A stretch of 64,000 nt of DNA from VBDM01 sp963699535 (GCA_963699535.1 CAVOUJ010000020.1:186001-250000); one strand, 5' to 3'. Counted from the first letter of the stretch, positions 9,608 to 20,621 are shown. A program made the numbers and translations. Notes: generated by a model not told the origin, from the letters alone.

Positions 9608-10267
9608 TTATCCCCCGAGCGCCACGATGGCTAACACCAGCACCGCCCCGATGGCGGCCATGACGAACCCGGCCCCCCAGGCGGCGACTCCGGCATGGCG
9701 TCCGAGGCGATAGCCGGCCACGAACAGCATCACCAGCGCCACTGCGTTCGAGACACGCATGGCCAGCGCCGTCTCCGAGATCACCATGAACGGCACCACG
9801 ACCGGAAAGGTCGCAAGGACGACCAGCAGGAACACGCCGGCGGCGCCGACGAAATCGTCCCAGCCGAGGCGTGCTCGCGCCGGCACCTCGGACAGCGCGT
9901 TGAGGTGCCGGCGTATGTCCTCCAGGCCCTCGGCGCCGATTGCCTCACCCAGGCGCCCGGGCAAAGCCTCGGCAATGCTCGCATGGGCCGCGGGCAGGTC
10001 CGTGGTGCCGCGGGCTTGGCGCAACAGCACGAGGTTGCGCGCCCGTCCGGTCAATGTTCCCACGAGGTACATGACTGCATCGACGAGCCCCCATGCAAGG
10101 TTGCAGCCAAGCGCGGTCAGCATCATCGTTCGCACTTCCTCGCGCCCGGCCGTCGCGACGCTGAGCGTGCCGGTGAACGACAGCGCCATGAGTAATCCGA
10201 AGATGACCTCGGAAACCCGGCTGACCGGATCCAGCACCGGCGCGCGCTTTTCCTTCCGTTCCGTCAT
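9608..10267 (-). CDS. VIT1/CCC1-like integral membrane protein
   Basis: 219 residues with about five membrane helices. The N-terminal stretch SRVSEVIFGLLMALSFTG and the following NLAWGLVDAVMYL resemble the first helices of the VIT/CCC1 iron and manganese transporter group, with a cytoplasmic insert between helices 2 and 3. The start ATG at 10267 is preceded by AAAGGAG. It sits between a calcium/proton antiporter and an AsmA-family gene on the same strand. Metal transport is the family role; whether this divergent member transports metal is inference. Confidence 0.7.
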   Translation of the reverse strand: MTERKEKRAPVLDPVSRVSEVIFGLLMALSFTGTLSVATAGREEVRTMMLTALGCNLAWGLVDAVMYLVGTLTGRARNLVLLRQARGTTDLPAAHASIAEALPGRLGEAIGAEGLEDIRRHLNALSEVPARARLGWDDFVGAAGVFLLVVLATFPVVVPFMVISETALAMRVSNAVALVMLFVAGYRLGRHAGVAAWGAGFVMAAIGAVLVLAIVALGG

Positions 10268-10326
10268 GTAGGCTCCTTTCTGGTCCTTCCCCGTGCCGCT
10301 CGAGACCCGCTACTGGCGAAGTCCTC

Positions 10327-11425
10327 CTAGGAGACTTGCGGAGGAAGCAGGTAGAGCGTGATGGCGAAGGTGAGATAGACCGCAAGGACCAGCACCCCGT
10401 TGAACCATGCCGAGCGACCGGTGGCGGAAACCAGAGCAGCCGTGAGTGTGGCGAGGAACATCATGGCCACGGCGCCGGGCCAGAACTGCAGCGTCATCGG
10501 CGACGGTCCCAGAAAGTAGCTCGCCAGCACCAGCACCGGCGCCACGAACAGGGCGATCTGCGTCGCGCTTCCCAGCGCGATGCCCACGCTCAGATCCAGC
10601 CGGTTCTTGCGGGCCCCCGAAAACGCCGCGGCCATTTCCGCCGCACCGCCCACGAGCGCCACGACGATGAACCCGACGAAAGCCTTGCTCATCCCCAGCG
10701 CGAGCGCCGCACCCTGCACCGACGCGACGAAGACCTCGCTCACCAGCGCGACCAGCACGGTCACCCCTCCCAGAGTTCCCAGGGCGAGGCCGATCGGCCA
10801 CGGTGCGTCGCTTTCTTCCCCGTGGTGCTCCACGGAGCCGAAGAACTCGCGGTGCGTCCCGAGCGAGAACAGCAGCCCGAGGCCATAGGTCGCAATCAGC
10901 AAGAGCGCAAGCACCACGCTCAGCTTCTCCGTGAAGGCCGCGGCCTGCACGGAGTCCGCAGCGCCCACGGCAGAGGGCAGGAGCAGCGCGATCGTCGCCA
11001 GGAACAGCATGCCCGCCTGGAGCCGGGCGCCCGCGCTATTGAATTCCTGCACGTGGTGCTTCAAGACCGCCCAGCAGGAACGACCCGCCCAGCATGAAAA
11101 GCGTATTGGTGACGATCGCCCCGGCAATGGACGCCTTCACCAGCATGTACTCCCCTGCCCGCAGCGCGGCGAGGGCGATGACCAGCTCGGTCAGGTTCCC
11201 CAGCGTTGCGTTGAGCAGTCCTCCGACTGCGTCGCCGGTCCGGGCGGCAACCGCCTCGGTGGCGCGACTGAGCAGCGCCGCGAGCGGCACGATGGCGAGA
11301 ACGGACAGCACGAAGAGCAGCGTCGGCGCATCCGACCGCAGGTGTTCGACGATGAACACCGCCGGCACGAACACCAGCAGCCACAGCAGCGGATTGCGCC
11401 GTATCTCGGAGAGGAGCAGATTCAT
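10327..11425 (-). CDS. Calcium/proton antiporter (Cax/CaCA family), one frameshift
   Basis: Inner-membrane cation exchanger with roughly eleven helices. The N-terminal half carries the first alpha repeat (GGLLNATLGNLTELVIALAAL), the second half the matching repeat (GGAAEMAAAFSGARKNRLDLS), both hallmarks of Cax proteins with their paired acidic residues. The two halves are in different frames; one extra base near 11062, in the segment encoding GGL-KHHVQEF, explains the break and compensation restores the family sequence. Start ATG at 11425. It diverges from the decarboxylase gene on the plus strand, sharing a 309-base intergenic region. Confidence 0.88.
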
Positions 11426-11663
11426 TTCGGCATCCGATCTTTGGGAGTCACTGGGTCACCCCCTGCGCCTCCTCGAGCTTTCCCCGGTGCTCGATTACAG
11501 TCCGATTCTAAATGGAAAGGGCACATGCTGCGGAAGGAATGGCCATGGTCCCGGTCACCCATTCCCTGGCTGGCCGTGTGGGTTTCCTCTTGAGTGTTAT
11601 TTCGCTTGGGCGCTGTGGTCTGCGCCGTTACAATAATTCAACACGATGCGACGGGTACCTCGT

Positions 11664-11706
11664 TTGATCCACGTCAAATAGCGCTGGGTGGCCGTCCTCT
11701 AGGCTG
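11664..11706 (+). promoter_or_regulatory. FNR/Anr-type box upstream of the decarboxylase module
   Basis: TTGATCCACGTCAA at 11664-11677 differs from the FNR consensus TTGAT-N4-ATCAA at one position. A weak -10-like TAGGCT at 11700-11705 would place the transcript start near 11712, about 41 bases from the box centre, which is class II geometry. It is the only strong regulatory-looking element in the 309-base gap between the antiporter and the first decarboxylase gene. Anaerobic or low-oxygen induction is inferred. Confidence 0.5.
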
Positions 11707-11734
11707 CAGCAACGCCACTTGTCCGGAGACGCCC

Positions 11735-13995
11735 ATGTTTCTCAGCCAGAAGTTTCCCATCCTCATCGCCCACGGCGAAGTCGGCGCGCCCTCCGTGGCC
11801 GGGACGCGCCTGAAGCAGCTCCAGCAGGAGCTCGAACAGAACGGGTGGAAGTCGATCGCCGTCAACAACGCGGCCGACGCGCAGATCATCGCCGGCGCGC
11901 ACCGCGGTCTGTCGGCCATCCTGTTCAGCGCGGAGCCCGCCGGGCGCGATCCGGAGAAGCTCAAGAGCATCGTCGCCCAGCTCAAAGCCGTCCATGAGCG
12001 CGCTCCCGGCCTGCCGGTCATCGCGATCGGCGCGCACGGAACGGTCGCCGAGGCCTCGCCCGCCCTCGTCGAGGCGCTGCGCGAGCTGCACAGCATTCTC
12101 TATCTCTACGAGGACACCGTGCCCTTCCTTGCGCGCCAGGTGATGCGCGCGGCGTCGGACTATCTCGATAACCTGCTGCCGCCGTTTTTCAAGGCTCTCG
12201 TGCGTCACGCGGAGCGATCGGCGTACTCCTGGCATACCCCCGGACATGCCGGCGGGGTGGGCTTCACCAAGTCGGCGGCGGGCTTCGCGCTGCACGAGTT
12301 CTTCGGCGAGAACACGCTGCGCTCCGACCTGTCGATCTCGGTGCCCGAGCTGGGGTCGCTCCTCGACCACACCGGCCCGGTGAAGGACGCCGAGGAGTAC
12401 GCGGCGCAGCGTGTTCGGCGCCGACCACACCTACTTCGTCACCAACGGCACCTCGACGGCGAACAAGATCGTCTGGCACTCGATGGCCGGGCGCGACGAT
12501 CTGGTGATCGTCGACCGCAATTGCCACAAGTCGCTGCTGCACTCCTGATCATGACGGGCGCGACGCCGATCTACTTCCTGCCCTCGCGCAACGACTACGG
12601 CACCATCGGACCGATCAGTCTCGACCAGTTCACCGCCGACTCGATCAGGAAGAAGGTCGCGGCGAGCCCGATCGCGCGCGAAGCCAAGGGCAAGGTGCGG
12701 ATCGCGGTGGTCACGAACTCGACCTACGACGGCCTGTGCTACAACGCCGAGCTCGTCAAGTCCACGGTCGGCAACGGCGTCGACGCGCTGCACTTCGACG
12801 AGGCCTGGTACGCCTACGCCGCGTTCCACGAGTTCTACGCGGGGCGGCACGGGATGGGCGTCCCGCGCGGCTTCCCGCGCTCCAAGCACCCGCTCGTGTT
12901 CGCGACGCACTCCACCCACAAGCTGCTCGCCGCCTTCTCGCAGGCGTCGATGATCCACATCCAGGAGTCGGAATCCCAGAAGATCGACAAGACGCGCTTC
13001 AACGACGCCTTCATGATGCACGGGTCGACCTCGCCGCACTACGGGATCATCGCCTCGCTCGACGTCAGCTCGGCGATGATGGACGGCGCGAGCGGACGCT
13101 CGATCGTCGCGGAGACGCACGACGAGGCGATGCGGTTCCGGCACGCGCTCGCCTCGGTCGGCAAGAACCTCAAGCAAACCGAGTGGTGGTTCAAGGTCTG
13201 GCAGCCGGACGGGCTCGACCTCGACCCGGGCCCCGAAAACCGCGGACTGGGTGCTCGATCCGAAGGCCTCGTGGCACGGGTTCGGGAATGTCGCCAACGA
13301 CTACATCCTGCTCGACCCGATCAAGGTCACGCTGCTCACGCCAGGCCTCGAAAAAGGCGCGAAGCTCGCCAAGACCGGCATCCCGGCGGCCGTGGTCACC
13401 AAGTATCTCTGGCAGCGCGGGCTGGTGGTGGAGAAAACCGGCCTCTACAGCTTCCTGATCCTGTTTTCCCTCGGGATCACGCGCGGCAAGTGGACCACCA
13501 TGGTCGATGCGCTGGTCGATTTCAAGACCGAGTACGACCGCAACACGCCCTTGTCGAAGGTCCTGCCGAGCATCGCCGCCGCGGGCGGCCGCGCCTACGC
13601 CGGATGGGGCCTGCGGGACCTGTGCCAGGCGCTGCACGAGAGCTATCGCAAGAACGATACCGCGCACGCGATGAACGCTATGTATACAGAGCTTCCCGAG
13701 CCGGCGATGAAGCCCGCCGATGCCTACGACCATCTCGTCCATGGGCGGGTGGAGCCGGTCCCGATCGAGAAGCTCAAGTCCCGCGTCACGGCGGTGATGA
13801 TCGTGCCCTACCCGCCCGGCATCCCGCTCATCATGCCCGGCGAGCGCTTCAAGACCGACTCGATCATCGACTACCTCAAGTACGCGCGCGACGCCGACGA
13901 GCATTTCCCGGGCTTCGAGAGCGATATCCACGGGCCGCGCTTCGAATACTCCGGCGGCACAGAAGAAGTGGCTGGTCGACTGCGTGAAGGAGTGA
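11735..13995 (+). CDS. Orn/Lys/Arg decarboxylase, fold type I PLP enzyme (first of tandem pair), frameshifted
   Basis: Cytoplasmic basic amino acid decarboxylase of about 752 residues. An N-terminal receiver-like wing domain is followed by the PLP major domain. The cofactor lysine lies in THSTHKLLAAFSQAS and the acidic cofactor contact in HFDEAWYAYAAF; the C-terminal domain contains PYPPGIPLIMPGE. Four one-base errors break the frame, near 12408, 12545, 13238 and 13961; correcting each restores conserved sequence, for example RVFGADHTYFVTNGTST. The in-frame TGA at 12546 is an artefact of the second. The gene stops 4 bases before the second decarboxylase. Substrate (lysine, ornithine or arginine) is not certain; it is less AdiA-like than its neighbour. 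Confidence 0.9.
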
Positions 13996-13999
13996 CGCG

Positions 14000-16299
14000 A
14001 TGCTGACTCCCGCCCCAGGCCCCATCCGGCCGCGCGTGCTGTGGTCGACGACGCGCTCGCCCGGCTCAATACGGCGATCGGCCGCGCGGCGGAGAGCATC
14101 GCGGCCGCGCCTCGAGGCGCGCAACTGCGACGTCGTCCGCGCGCTGTCGTTCGAGGACGGCGAGGCGATCGTCGGCTCCGACGCGTCGCTGCGCGCCGTG
14201 CTGTTCAACTGGCACCTCGGTACGGAAGGCAAGACGGCGCAGACGCAGGTCCCGGCGCTGCTGCACAAGCTGCGCGAGCGCCACACGAACGTGCCGGTGT
14301 TCATGACCGCGGACCGCAAGCTGGTGCGCGGCAGCATCACCATCGAGGTGGCCGAGATGGTCGACGAGTTCGTCTGGCTGCTCGAGGACACCGCGGACTT
14401 CGTCGCCGGCCGCGTGATGGCGGCGATCGAGCGCTACCGGGCGCAGCTCCTGCCGCCGTACGCGCGGGCGCTGGCGCTGTACTCGCAACTGCGCGAGCAC
14501 TCGTGGTCGGCGCCCGGGCACCAGGGCGGCATCGCCTTCACCAAGCTGCCCGCAGGACGCGCGTTCTTCGACTTCCTGGGCGAGAACCTGTTCCGCATCG
14601 ACATGGGCATCGAGCGCGGCGCCCTGGGCTCGCTGCTCGACCACACCGGTCCGGTGGCCGAGAGCGAGAAGTACGCGGCGCGCGTCTTCGGCGCGCACCG
14701 CAGCTACTCGGGCGTGGTCGGCACCTCGGGCTCGAACCGCAGCATCATGCAGGCCTGCATGAGGGAGGACGACCTCGTCGTCTGCGACCGCAACTGCCAC
14801 AAGTCGATCGAGCAGGGCCTGATGCTGACCGGCGCGCGCCCGGTGTACATGGTGCCGACGCGCAACCGCTACGGCATCATCGGCCCGATCTCGCCCGATC
14901 GGAGATGGATCCCAAGACGATCCAGGCAAAGGCCAAGGCAGGCCCGCTGACGAAGAAGGTCGCCGACCAGAAGCCGGTGTACGCGGTGGTCACCAACAGC
15001 ACCTACGACGGCCTGTGCTACAACTCGGCGCGCGTCGAGGCGCTGCTCGCGAAATCCAGCGACCGGATCCACATGGACGAGGCGTGGTACGGCTACGCGC
15101 GCTTCAACCCGATGTACCAGAACCACTTCGCGATGCGCGGCGACCCGGCGGCGCACAAGGGGCCGACGGTCTTCGCCACGCATTCCACGCACAAGCTGCT
15201 CGCGGCGTTCTCGCAAGCCTCCTACATCCACGTTCGCGACGGCAAGGGGGCGATCGACCACCATCGCTTCAACCAGGCGTACATGATGCACACCAGCACC
15301 TCGCCGCTGTACGCCATCGTCGCGTCGAACGATATCACCTCGGCGATGATGGACGGCAGCGGCGGCCTCTCGCTCACGCAGGAAGTGATCAACGAGGCAG
15401 TCGATTTCCGCCAGGCGGTGGGCCGTGTGCGGCGCGAGTTCGGGAAGAAGAACGACTGGTTCTTCAAGCCGTGGAACATCGAGACGGTGAAGGGCCCCGG
15501 CGGCAAGAAGCTGCCGTTCGAGGATGCGCCGGCGGAGCTGCTCACCGAAAGCCAGGAGCCGTGGATCATGCGTCCCGGCGACGCATGGCACGGCTTCGAC
15601 GACATCGCCGACGACTGGTGCATGCTCGATCCGATCAAGGTCAGCATACTCTCGCCAGGCATGGGCGAGGACGGCAAGCTCGAGAAGGGCGGCGTCCCCG
15701 CGGCGCTGGTCAACGCCTGGTTCAACCGCTTCGGCATCGTGCCGACGCGCGTCACCGATTTCCAGGTGATGTTCCTCTTCTCCATCGGCGTCACCCGGGG
15801 CAAGTGGGGCACGCTGCTCACCAACCTGCTCGCCTTCAAGCGCGCCTACGACTCGAACCGGCCGCTCGTCGACTCGCTGCCGGAGATCGCCGCGCAGCAT
15901 CCGGAACGCTACGGAAAGGTCGGGATGCACGACCTCGGCGACGAGCTGTTCGAGTACCTGCGCGAAAACCGCCCGGGCGAGGTGCTCAACGCCGCCTACG
16001 AAACGCTGCCCGCGGCCGACATGACCCCGCGCGAAGCCTACCAGCGCCTGGTGGCGGGCGAGGTCGAGCTGGTGCCCTCCGACAAGCTCGCCCAGCGCAC
16101 CGCGGCGAACGCCGTGATGCCTTACCCGCCAGGCATCCCGATGCTGATGTCGGGGGAGAATTTCGGCGCGGCGGATTCGCCGCAGATCGAGTACCTGAAG
16201 AGCATGCAGAACCGCGAGAAGCAGTTCCCGGGATTCGCCGGGGTCATCGAGGGCGCGGAGATGATCGACGGCGTGTACCACGTGCTGTGCGTGCGATAG
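14000..16299 (+). CDS. adiA: Biodegradative arginine decarboxylase (AdiA-like), frameshifted
   Basis: PLP enzyme expected to convert arginine to agmatine and CO2, consuming a proton. Similarity to AdiA is visible along the whole length: SWSAPGHQGGIAFTK, GTSGSNRSIMQACM, DRNCHKSIEQGLMLTGARP, HMDEAWYGYARFNP, the cofactor lysine in THSTHKLLAAFSQASYIH, and the C-terminus EMIDGVYHVLCVR. One-base errors near 14040, 14105 and 14897 shift the frame; the parts rejoin cleanly. It is about 766 codons long, near AdiA's 755. It lies 4 bases after the first decarboxylase and shares an apparent operon with it. An alternative lysine specificity cannot be excluded from sequence. Confidence 0.88.
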
Positions 16300-16383
16300 A
16301 AGCTGAGGCTCGCGCAGGAAGATTGCCGTGATTACAATTGCCGCTCTTGCGAGCGGTTCACTCAACCACCAAAGGAGCAACGC

Positions 16384-16998
16384 ATGCGCAAGATCCTGGT
16401 TCTTCTAGCGGTACTGACCTTCTCGGCGGCTCTGCCTGCCGCGGCGCAGAAGCCGGATATCAAGGGCGGCACGGTCGTCGCCAGCGAGCCCGGCAAGGCC
16501 ACCGCGGTGCGCGCCATCGAGATCTCGGCTCAGGTGGTTTCCATCAACAAGGGGTCGCGCACCCTCGCCCTCAAGGGCCCCGAGGGGAACGTCGTCGATG
16601 TCGTCGTGGGCGACGAAGTCAAGAACTTCGCCCAGATCAAGGTGGGTGATCTCGTCGTCGTGCGCGCCGTGCAGGCTCTGAGCCTCGAGCTGCAGAAGGT
16701 GAAATCGGGTGCGAGCGGGATTTCCGAGCAGACCACGGTGGCAAAAGCGAAGCTTGGGGCGCGTCCCGCGGCCGCCGCAGGACACGAAGTCACGGCGATT
16801 GCCCAGGTGACGGCCGTGGACCCCAAGGCGAGCACCATCACGCTGAAAGGACCGCGGGGCAACGTCGTGACCCTCGACGTGCAGAATAAGGATCACTTCA
16901 AGGTCGTGAAAGTAGGCGACGAGGTTCTGGTCAACTACACCGAGGCAATCGCGATTTCCGTCGAGCCTGGACCCAAGAAGGCGGCGGCCAAGAAGTGA
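16384..16998 (+). CDS. Secreted protein made of two internal beta-domain repeats
   Basis: 204 residues with a signal peptide ending LPAAAQ. The mature part contains two copies of one domain of about 55 residues. Copy one runs from AQVVSINKGSRTLALKGPEGNVVD to VRAVQALSLEL; copy two runs from AQVTAVDPKASTITLKGPRGNVVT to NYTEAIAISVE. Both have the core (T/A)L-KGP-GNVV and a later (I/V)KVGD(L/E)V, suggesting small OB-like or DUF5666-like barrels. A Lys/Ala tail ends the protein. It sits inside the decarboxylase-antiporter module, between adiA and potE. Periplasmic location is inferred; function is unknown. Confidence 0.8.
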   Translation: MRKILVLLAVLTFSAALPAAAQKPDIKGGTVVASEPGKATAVRAIEISAQVVSINKGSRTLALKGPEGNVVDVVVGDEVKNFAQIKVGDLVVVRAVQALSLELQKVKSGASGISEQTTVAKAKLGARPAAAAGHEVTAIAQVTAVDPKASTITLKGPRGNVVTLDVQNKDHFKVVKVGDEVLVNYTEAIAISVEPGPKKAAAKK

Positions 16999-17083
16999 GG
17001 GTTGCATCATGCTGGTTCTGACAGCCCGCGGCGGCAAGCGCAGCGCTGTAGTCGAAGGACAAACCGAGCAATAGAGGAGTGCC

Positions 17084-18410
17084 ATGGCTAATGCAAACGT
17101 GAAGAAGATGAGCATGATGCAGCTGACGGTGGTCGTCGCCGTCAACATGATGGGCTCCGGGATCATCATGCTGCCGACCAACATGGCGAAGGTCGGCGCG
17201 ATCTCGCTGCTCTCCTGGATAGTCACCGCGCTCGGCTCGATGGCGATCGCCTGGGGCTTCGCGCAGGCGGGCATCTTCAACCAGCGCAAGGGCGGCATGT
17301 CGGCCTACGCCGAGGACGCCTACGGAAAATCCGGCTTCTTCGTCGTGTTCCTGCTGTACTTCTTTTCGCTCGCGATCGGCAACGTCGCCATCGCCATCTC
17401 GGCGGTCGGCTACCTCGCGACCTTCTTCCCCGGCATGTCGGCGACGCCCATCGCCACCTGCCTCAGCGTGATCGTGCTGATCTGGCTGACGACGGTGGCC
17501 AACTTCGGCGGCCCGAGCATCACGGGCAAGATCGGCTCGGTGACGGTGTGGGGGGTGATCATCCCGGTCGCCGGGCTCTCGGTGATCGGCTGGTTCTGGT
17601 TCAGCGGCGAGCACCTTCGGCCAGGCCTGGAACCCGAAGGGCATGAGCCTCATGGAAGGCATGGGCTCGAGCATCGCGCTCACCCTGTGGGCCTTCCTCG
17701 GCATGGAGTCGGCGGCGCAGAACTCCGACGCGGTCGAGAATCCCAAGCGCGACGTGCCTCTCGCCTGCATGTTCGGCACGCTGGGCGCTGCCGTGGTCTA
17801 CGTCCTCTCGACCACGGTGATCCAGGGCATCGTGCCCAACGCCGAGCTCGCGAATTCGACCGGCCCGTTCGGCCTCGCCTACGCCAAGATGTTCAACCCG
17901 ACCATCGGCTCGATCATCATGGCGCTCGCGATCCTCGCCTGCCTCGGCTCGCTGCTCGGCTGGCAGTTCACGATCGCGCAGACCGCGAAGTCCGCCGCCG
18001 ACGACCGCATGTTCCCGGCGCTCGTTCTCGAAGGAGAACAGCCTGGGCGCGCCGGTGGCCGGCATGATCGTCATGGGAGTCGTGCAGACCGCTGATGGCG
18101 CTCTCGACCATCTCGCCCACGCTTGAGCGAGCAGTTCAGCGCGCTGGTGAATCTCGCCGTCGTCACCAACGTCGTGCCCTACATCATCTCGCTCTCCGCG
18201 CTCGTCGTGATGATGCGTAAAGCGGGCGTCGCCGAGGGGCAGTACAAGCGCGACCTCACCATCATGCTCGTCGCGGTGCTCTATTCGACCTATGCGATCT
18301 ACGCCTCGGGTAAGGACGCGGTGCTCGGAGGCATGATCGTGCTCGCCCTCACCTACATCGTCTACGGCTTGCTCGCGCCGCGCTTCACCACGGCGAAGGC
18401 CGCCGCCTAA
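17084..18410 (+). CDS. potE: PotE-like polyamine/amino acid antiporter (APC superfamily), frameshifted
   Basis: Twelve-helix inner-membrane exchanger that would import a basic amino acid in return for its decarboxylation product. It resembles PotE closely: NMMGSGIIMLPTNMA, VANFGGPSITG, TVWGVIIPVAGL, GSSIALTLWAFLGMESA, GSLLGWQFTIAQ and LVNLAVVTNVVPYIISL. Frame breaks near 17612, 18030 and 18090 are single-base errors; compensated length is about 440 residues, as in PotE. It follows two basic amino acid decarboxylases, the classical partner arrangement for acid resistance and polyamine export. PotE (putrescine/ornithine) is the nearest match; an arginine/agmatine role fits the neighbour AdiA equally well. 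Confidence 0.88.
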
Positions 18411-18423
18411 AGGAGAGAAACCC

Positions 18424-19321
18424 ATGAACCGCTCCAGCACCTTCGCAGCATTCGCGTGCGCCCTGCTGCTCTTCGGCGTCCGCATACGCGGCCGGGACGC
18501 TCGACGGGGTCAGCAAGTCGGGCAAGCTCACGCTCGGCTACCGGACCGACGCCCGGCCCTTCTCCTACAGGGACCAGTCGGGCAACCCCGCCGGCTACTC
18601 CGTTGCGCTGTGCGGAAAGATCGCCGAGCAGTTGAAGTCCGAGCTCAAGCTTTCCGCGCTCGCCGTGAACTGGGTTCCCGTCACGGCGGAAGACCGATTC
18701 CGCACTCTCGCCGGCGGCAAGGTCGATCTGCTTTGCGGAGCCGACTCGGTGACGCTCTCGCGGCGGAAGGACGTCTCGTTCTCGATCCCCATCTACTTGG
18801 GCGGCGTCGGCGCGCTGCTGCGCTCGGATGCCCCTTCCGGCCTGACCAAGGCGCTCTCGGAGCGGCCGGCACCGTCGGGGCCGCTGTGGCGCGGCACCCC
18901 GACCGAGCAGCTGCTGCTCGAGCAGACGTTCACCGTGGTGTCGGGCACCACGAGCGAGAAGACGCTCGCCGACCGGATCGGCAAGTTCCAGCTGAAGGCG
19001 AAGGTCGTCCCGGTGAAGGACTACGCCGCCGGCGTGCAGGCGGTGTTCGAGCGCAAGGCTAGCGTCTTCTTCGGCGACCGCCCGATCCTGCTCGAAGCCG
19101 CGAAGGGTCGAGGCGAGCTGGTGGTCATCGATCGCCGCTTCACGGACGAGCAGATCGCGCTCGCGCTGAAGCGCGGCGACGAGGACTTCCGCCTCGTCGT
19201 GGACCGGGTCCTTAGCCGCTTGTACGGTTCGCCCGAGTTCCGCGCGGAGTACACGAAGTGGTTCGGCCAGCCCGACGAGCGCGCCGCGGCTTTCTTCCGC
19301 TCGGTGGCGCAACCGGAGTGA
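18424..19321 (+). CDS. Family 3 extracellular solute-binding protein (amino acid type), frameshifted
   Basis: Periplasmic binding protein of about 298 residues. A signal peptide is recovered when one base is added near 18479 (SAYAAGTLDGVSKSGKL). Typical SBP_bac_3 features follow: LTLGYRTDARPFSYRD, GYSVALC, the basic contact region DRFRTLAGGKVDLLCGADSVTLSRR and a second-lobe VSGTTSEK. It lies 13 bases after potE. No ABC permease or ATPase gene is adjacent, so its partner is elsewhere or absent. It probably binds a basic amino acid or polyamine, given its neighbours; that is inference. Confidence 0.85.
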
Positions 19322-19338
19322 ATGAAAAGGAGACGAAC

Positions 19339-20571
19339 ATGAGAACCAGCCCGATTGTCGTTCTGCTGCTCGGCGCCGCGTGGCTGCCCGCGGCCTTCGC
19401 TGGCGAACCGCCGCCCGCGCCCGTGATCGGCCCGCAGGCGAGCGGCGACGCCGCTGCGCCGAAGGACGACGCCGCGCGGATCGAAGTGAGCGGCAAGGTG
19501 CAGCTCGACCTGATCTACGACTTCAAGAAGGTCGACCCGGCGTGGAACACCACGCTGCGTCCCTCGAAGATTCCGATCAACTGCCCGGGCTCCCCGGGCA
19601 CGAACGATCCGGGCTGCGGGAAGGACGGGGAAACGATCGTCAGCCCGCGCCAGACCGCGATCTCCTTCAAGGGTTTCGTGCCGACCCAGGCAGGCCAGCT
19701 GAAGACGGATCTCTCCCTCGACCTGTTCAACGTCGGCGGCGCCAACACCGGGTTCCGGCTGCTGCGCGCCTGGGGAGAAGTCGGCGCCTTCGGCGCCGGG
19801 CAATACGATACGCTGTTCATGAATCTCGATCTCTTCCCCAATACCCTCGACTACTGGGGGCCGAGCGGGATGATCTTCGTGCGCAACCCGCAGGTTCGCT
19901 ACACCCCGATCAGGACCGAAGGGATGAAGCTCGCGTTCTCGCTCGAATCGCCGTACGCGGCGGTCGACACGGGCAAGCTTCCCGTGGAGGGCCTCGGCTT
20001 GACCAGCTGGACGAAGTATCCGGATGTGGTCGGCAAGTTCAGCATGAACGGCGGCTGGGGCTTCTTCGATGTCGGCGGGATCGTGCGCTCGGTGGGCTAC
20101 AAGAGCACGACGTCGGCCGACGGCGAGCCTTCGGGCGCGAAAACCGGCTACGGCGTCACCGCCGACGCGTCCATCAACCTGTTCAGCAAGGACCGCATCA
20201 CGACGCAGCTCACCTACGGCAAGGGTATCGCGAGCTACATGAACGACGGCGGCGTCGATCTCGCGCCCGCGGGCGGGATCGGGCAGGGAGCGGAGCTCGT
20301 GCAATCGATCGGCGTAATGCTCTACTACGATCACTACTGGAGCAGCGCGTGGGCGAGCTCCATCGGCGCCAGCATGCATCGCCAGGACAACACCGGGGGG
20401 CAGGCGAACACCGCCTTCAAGCAGGGCAGCTACGCGTCGACCAACATCCTCTACTCCCCGGCGAAGAACGTGATGTGGGGGGCCGAATTCATGTGGGGCC
20501 AGAAGGAGCAGCTCGACGGGGCGTCGGCCATCGACACGCGCGTTCAGTTCACCGGCCAGTTCAAGTTCTGA
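19339..20571 (+). CDS. DcaP-like outer-membrane porin
   Basis: 410-residue beta-barrel with signal peptide (ends AAFAGE) and C-terminal phenylalanine. The body has the alternating strand pattern and regular Gly/aromatic girdle of DcaP trimeric porins: VSGKVQLDLIYDFKK near the N-terminus, SPRQTAISFKG, RAWGEVG-FGAGQYDTLFMN and DYWGPSGMIFVRNPQ. It also has an unusual loop with two cysteines around a Pro/Gly-rich segment near residue 80. ATG at 19339 is preceded by AAGGAGA. It ends the run decarboxylases-antiporter-binding protein and probably supplies outer-membrane entry for the same substrate. DcaP members favour dicarboxylates, so substrate here is open. Confidence 0.82.
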   Translation: MRTSPIVVLLLGAAWLPAAFAGEPPPAPVIGPQASGDAAAPKDDAARIEVSGKVQLDLIYDFKKVDPAWNTTLRPSKIPINCPGSPGTNDPGCGKDGETIVSPRQTAISFKGFVPTQAGQLKTDLSLDLFNVGGANTGFRLLRAWGEVGAFGAGQYDTLFMNLDLFPNTLDYWGPSGMIFVRNPQVRYTPIRTEGMKLAFSLESPYAAVDTGKLPVEGLGLTSWTKYPDVVGKFSMNGGWGFFDVGGIVRSVGYKSTTSADGEPSGAKTGYGVTADASINLFSKDRITTQLTYGKGIASYMNDGGVDLAPAGGIGQGAELVQSIGVMLYYDHYWSSAWASSIGASMHRQDNTGGQANTAFKQGSYASTNILYSPAKNVMWGAEFMWGQKEQLDGASAIDTRVQFTGQFKF

Positions 20572-20621
20572 GAGAAGGCGCGGCGCCAGTCGCATGGTAG
20601 AGTCCTAGCCTGAAAAGGCCC

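Noticed and set aside
12540..12560. In-frame TGA in the first decarboxylase as selenocysteine or programmed recoding
   Set aside because: An extra base near 12408 and a missing base near 12545 fully explain it; no SECIS-like hairpin or slippery site was seen.
14869..16380. 503-codon open frame antisense to adiA
   Set aside because: It mirrors a conserved enzyme and has the skewed composition of a shadow frame.
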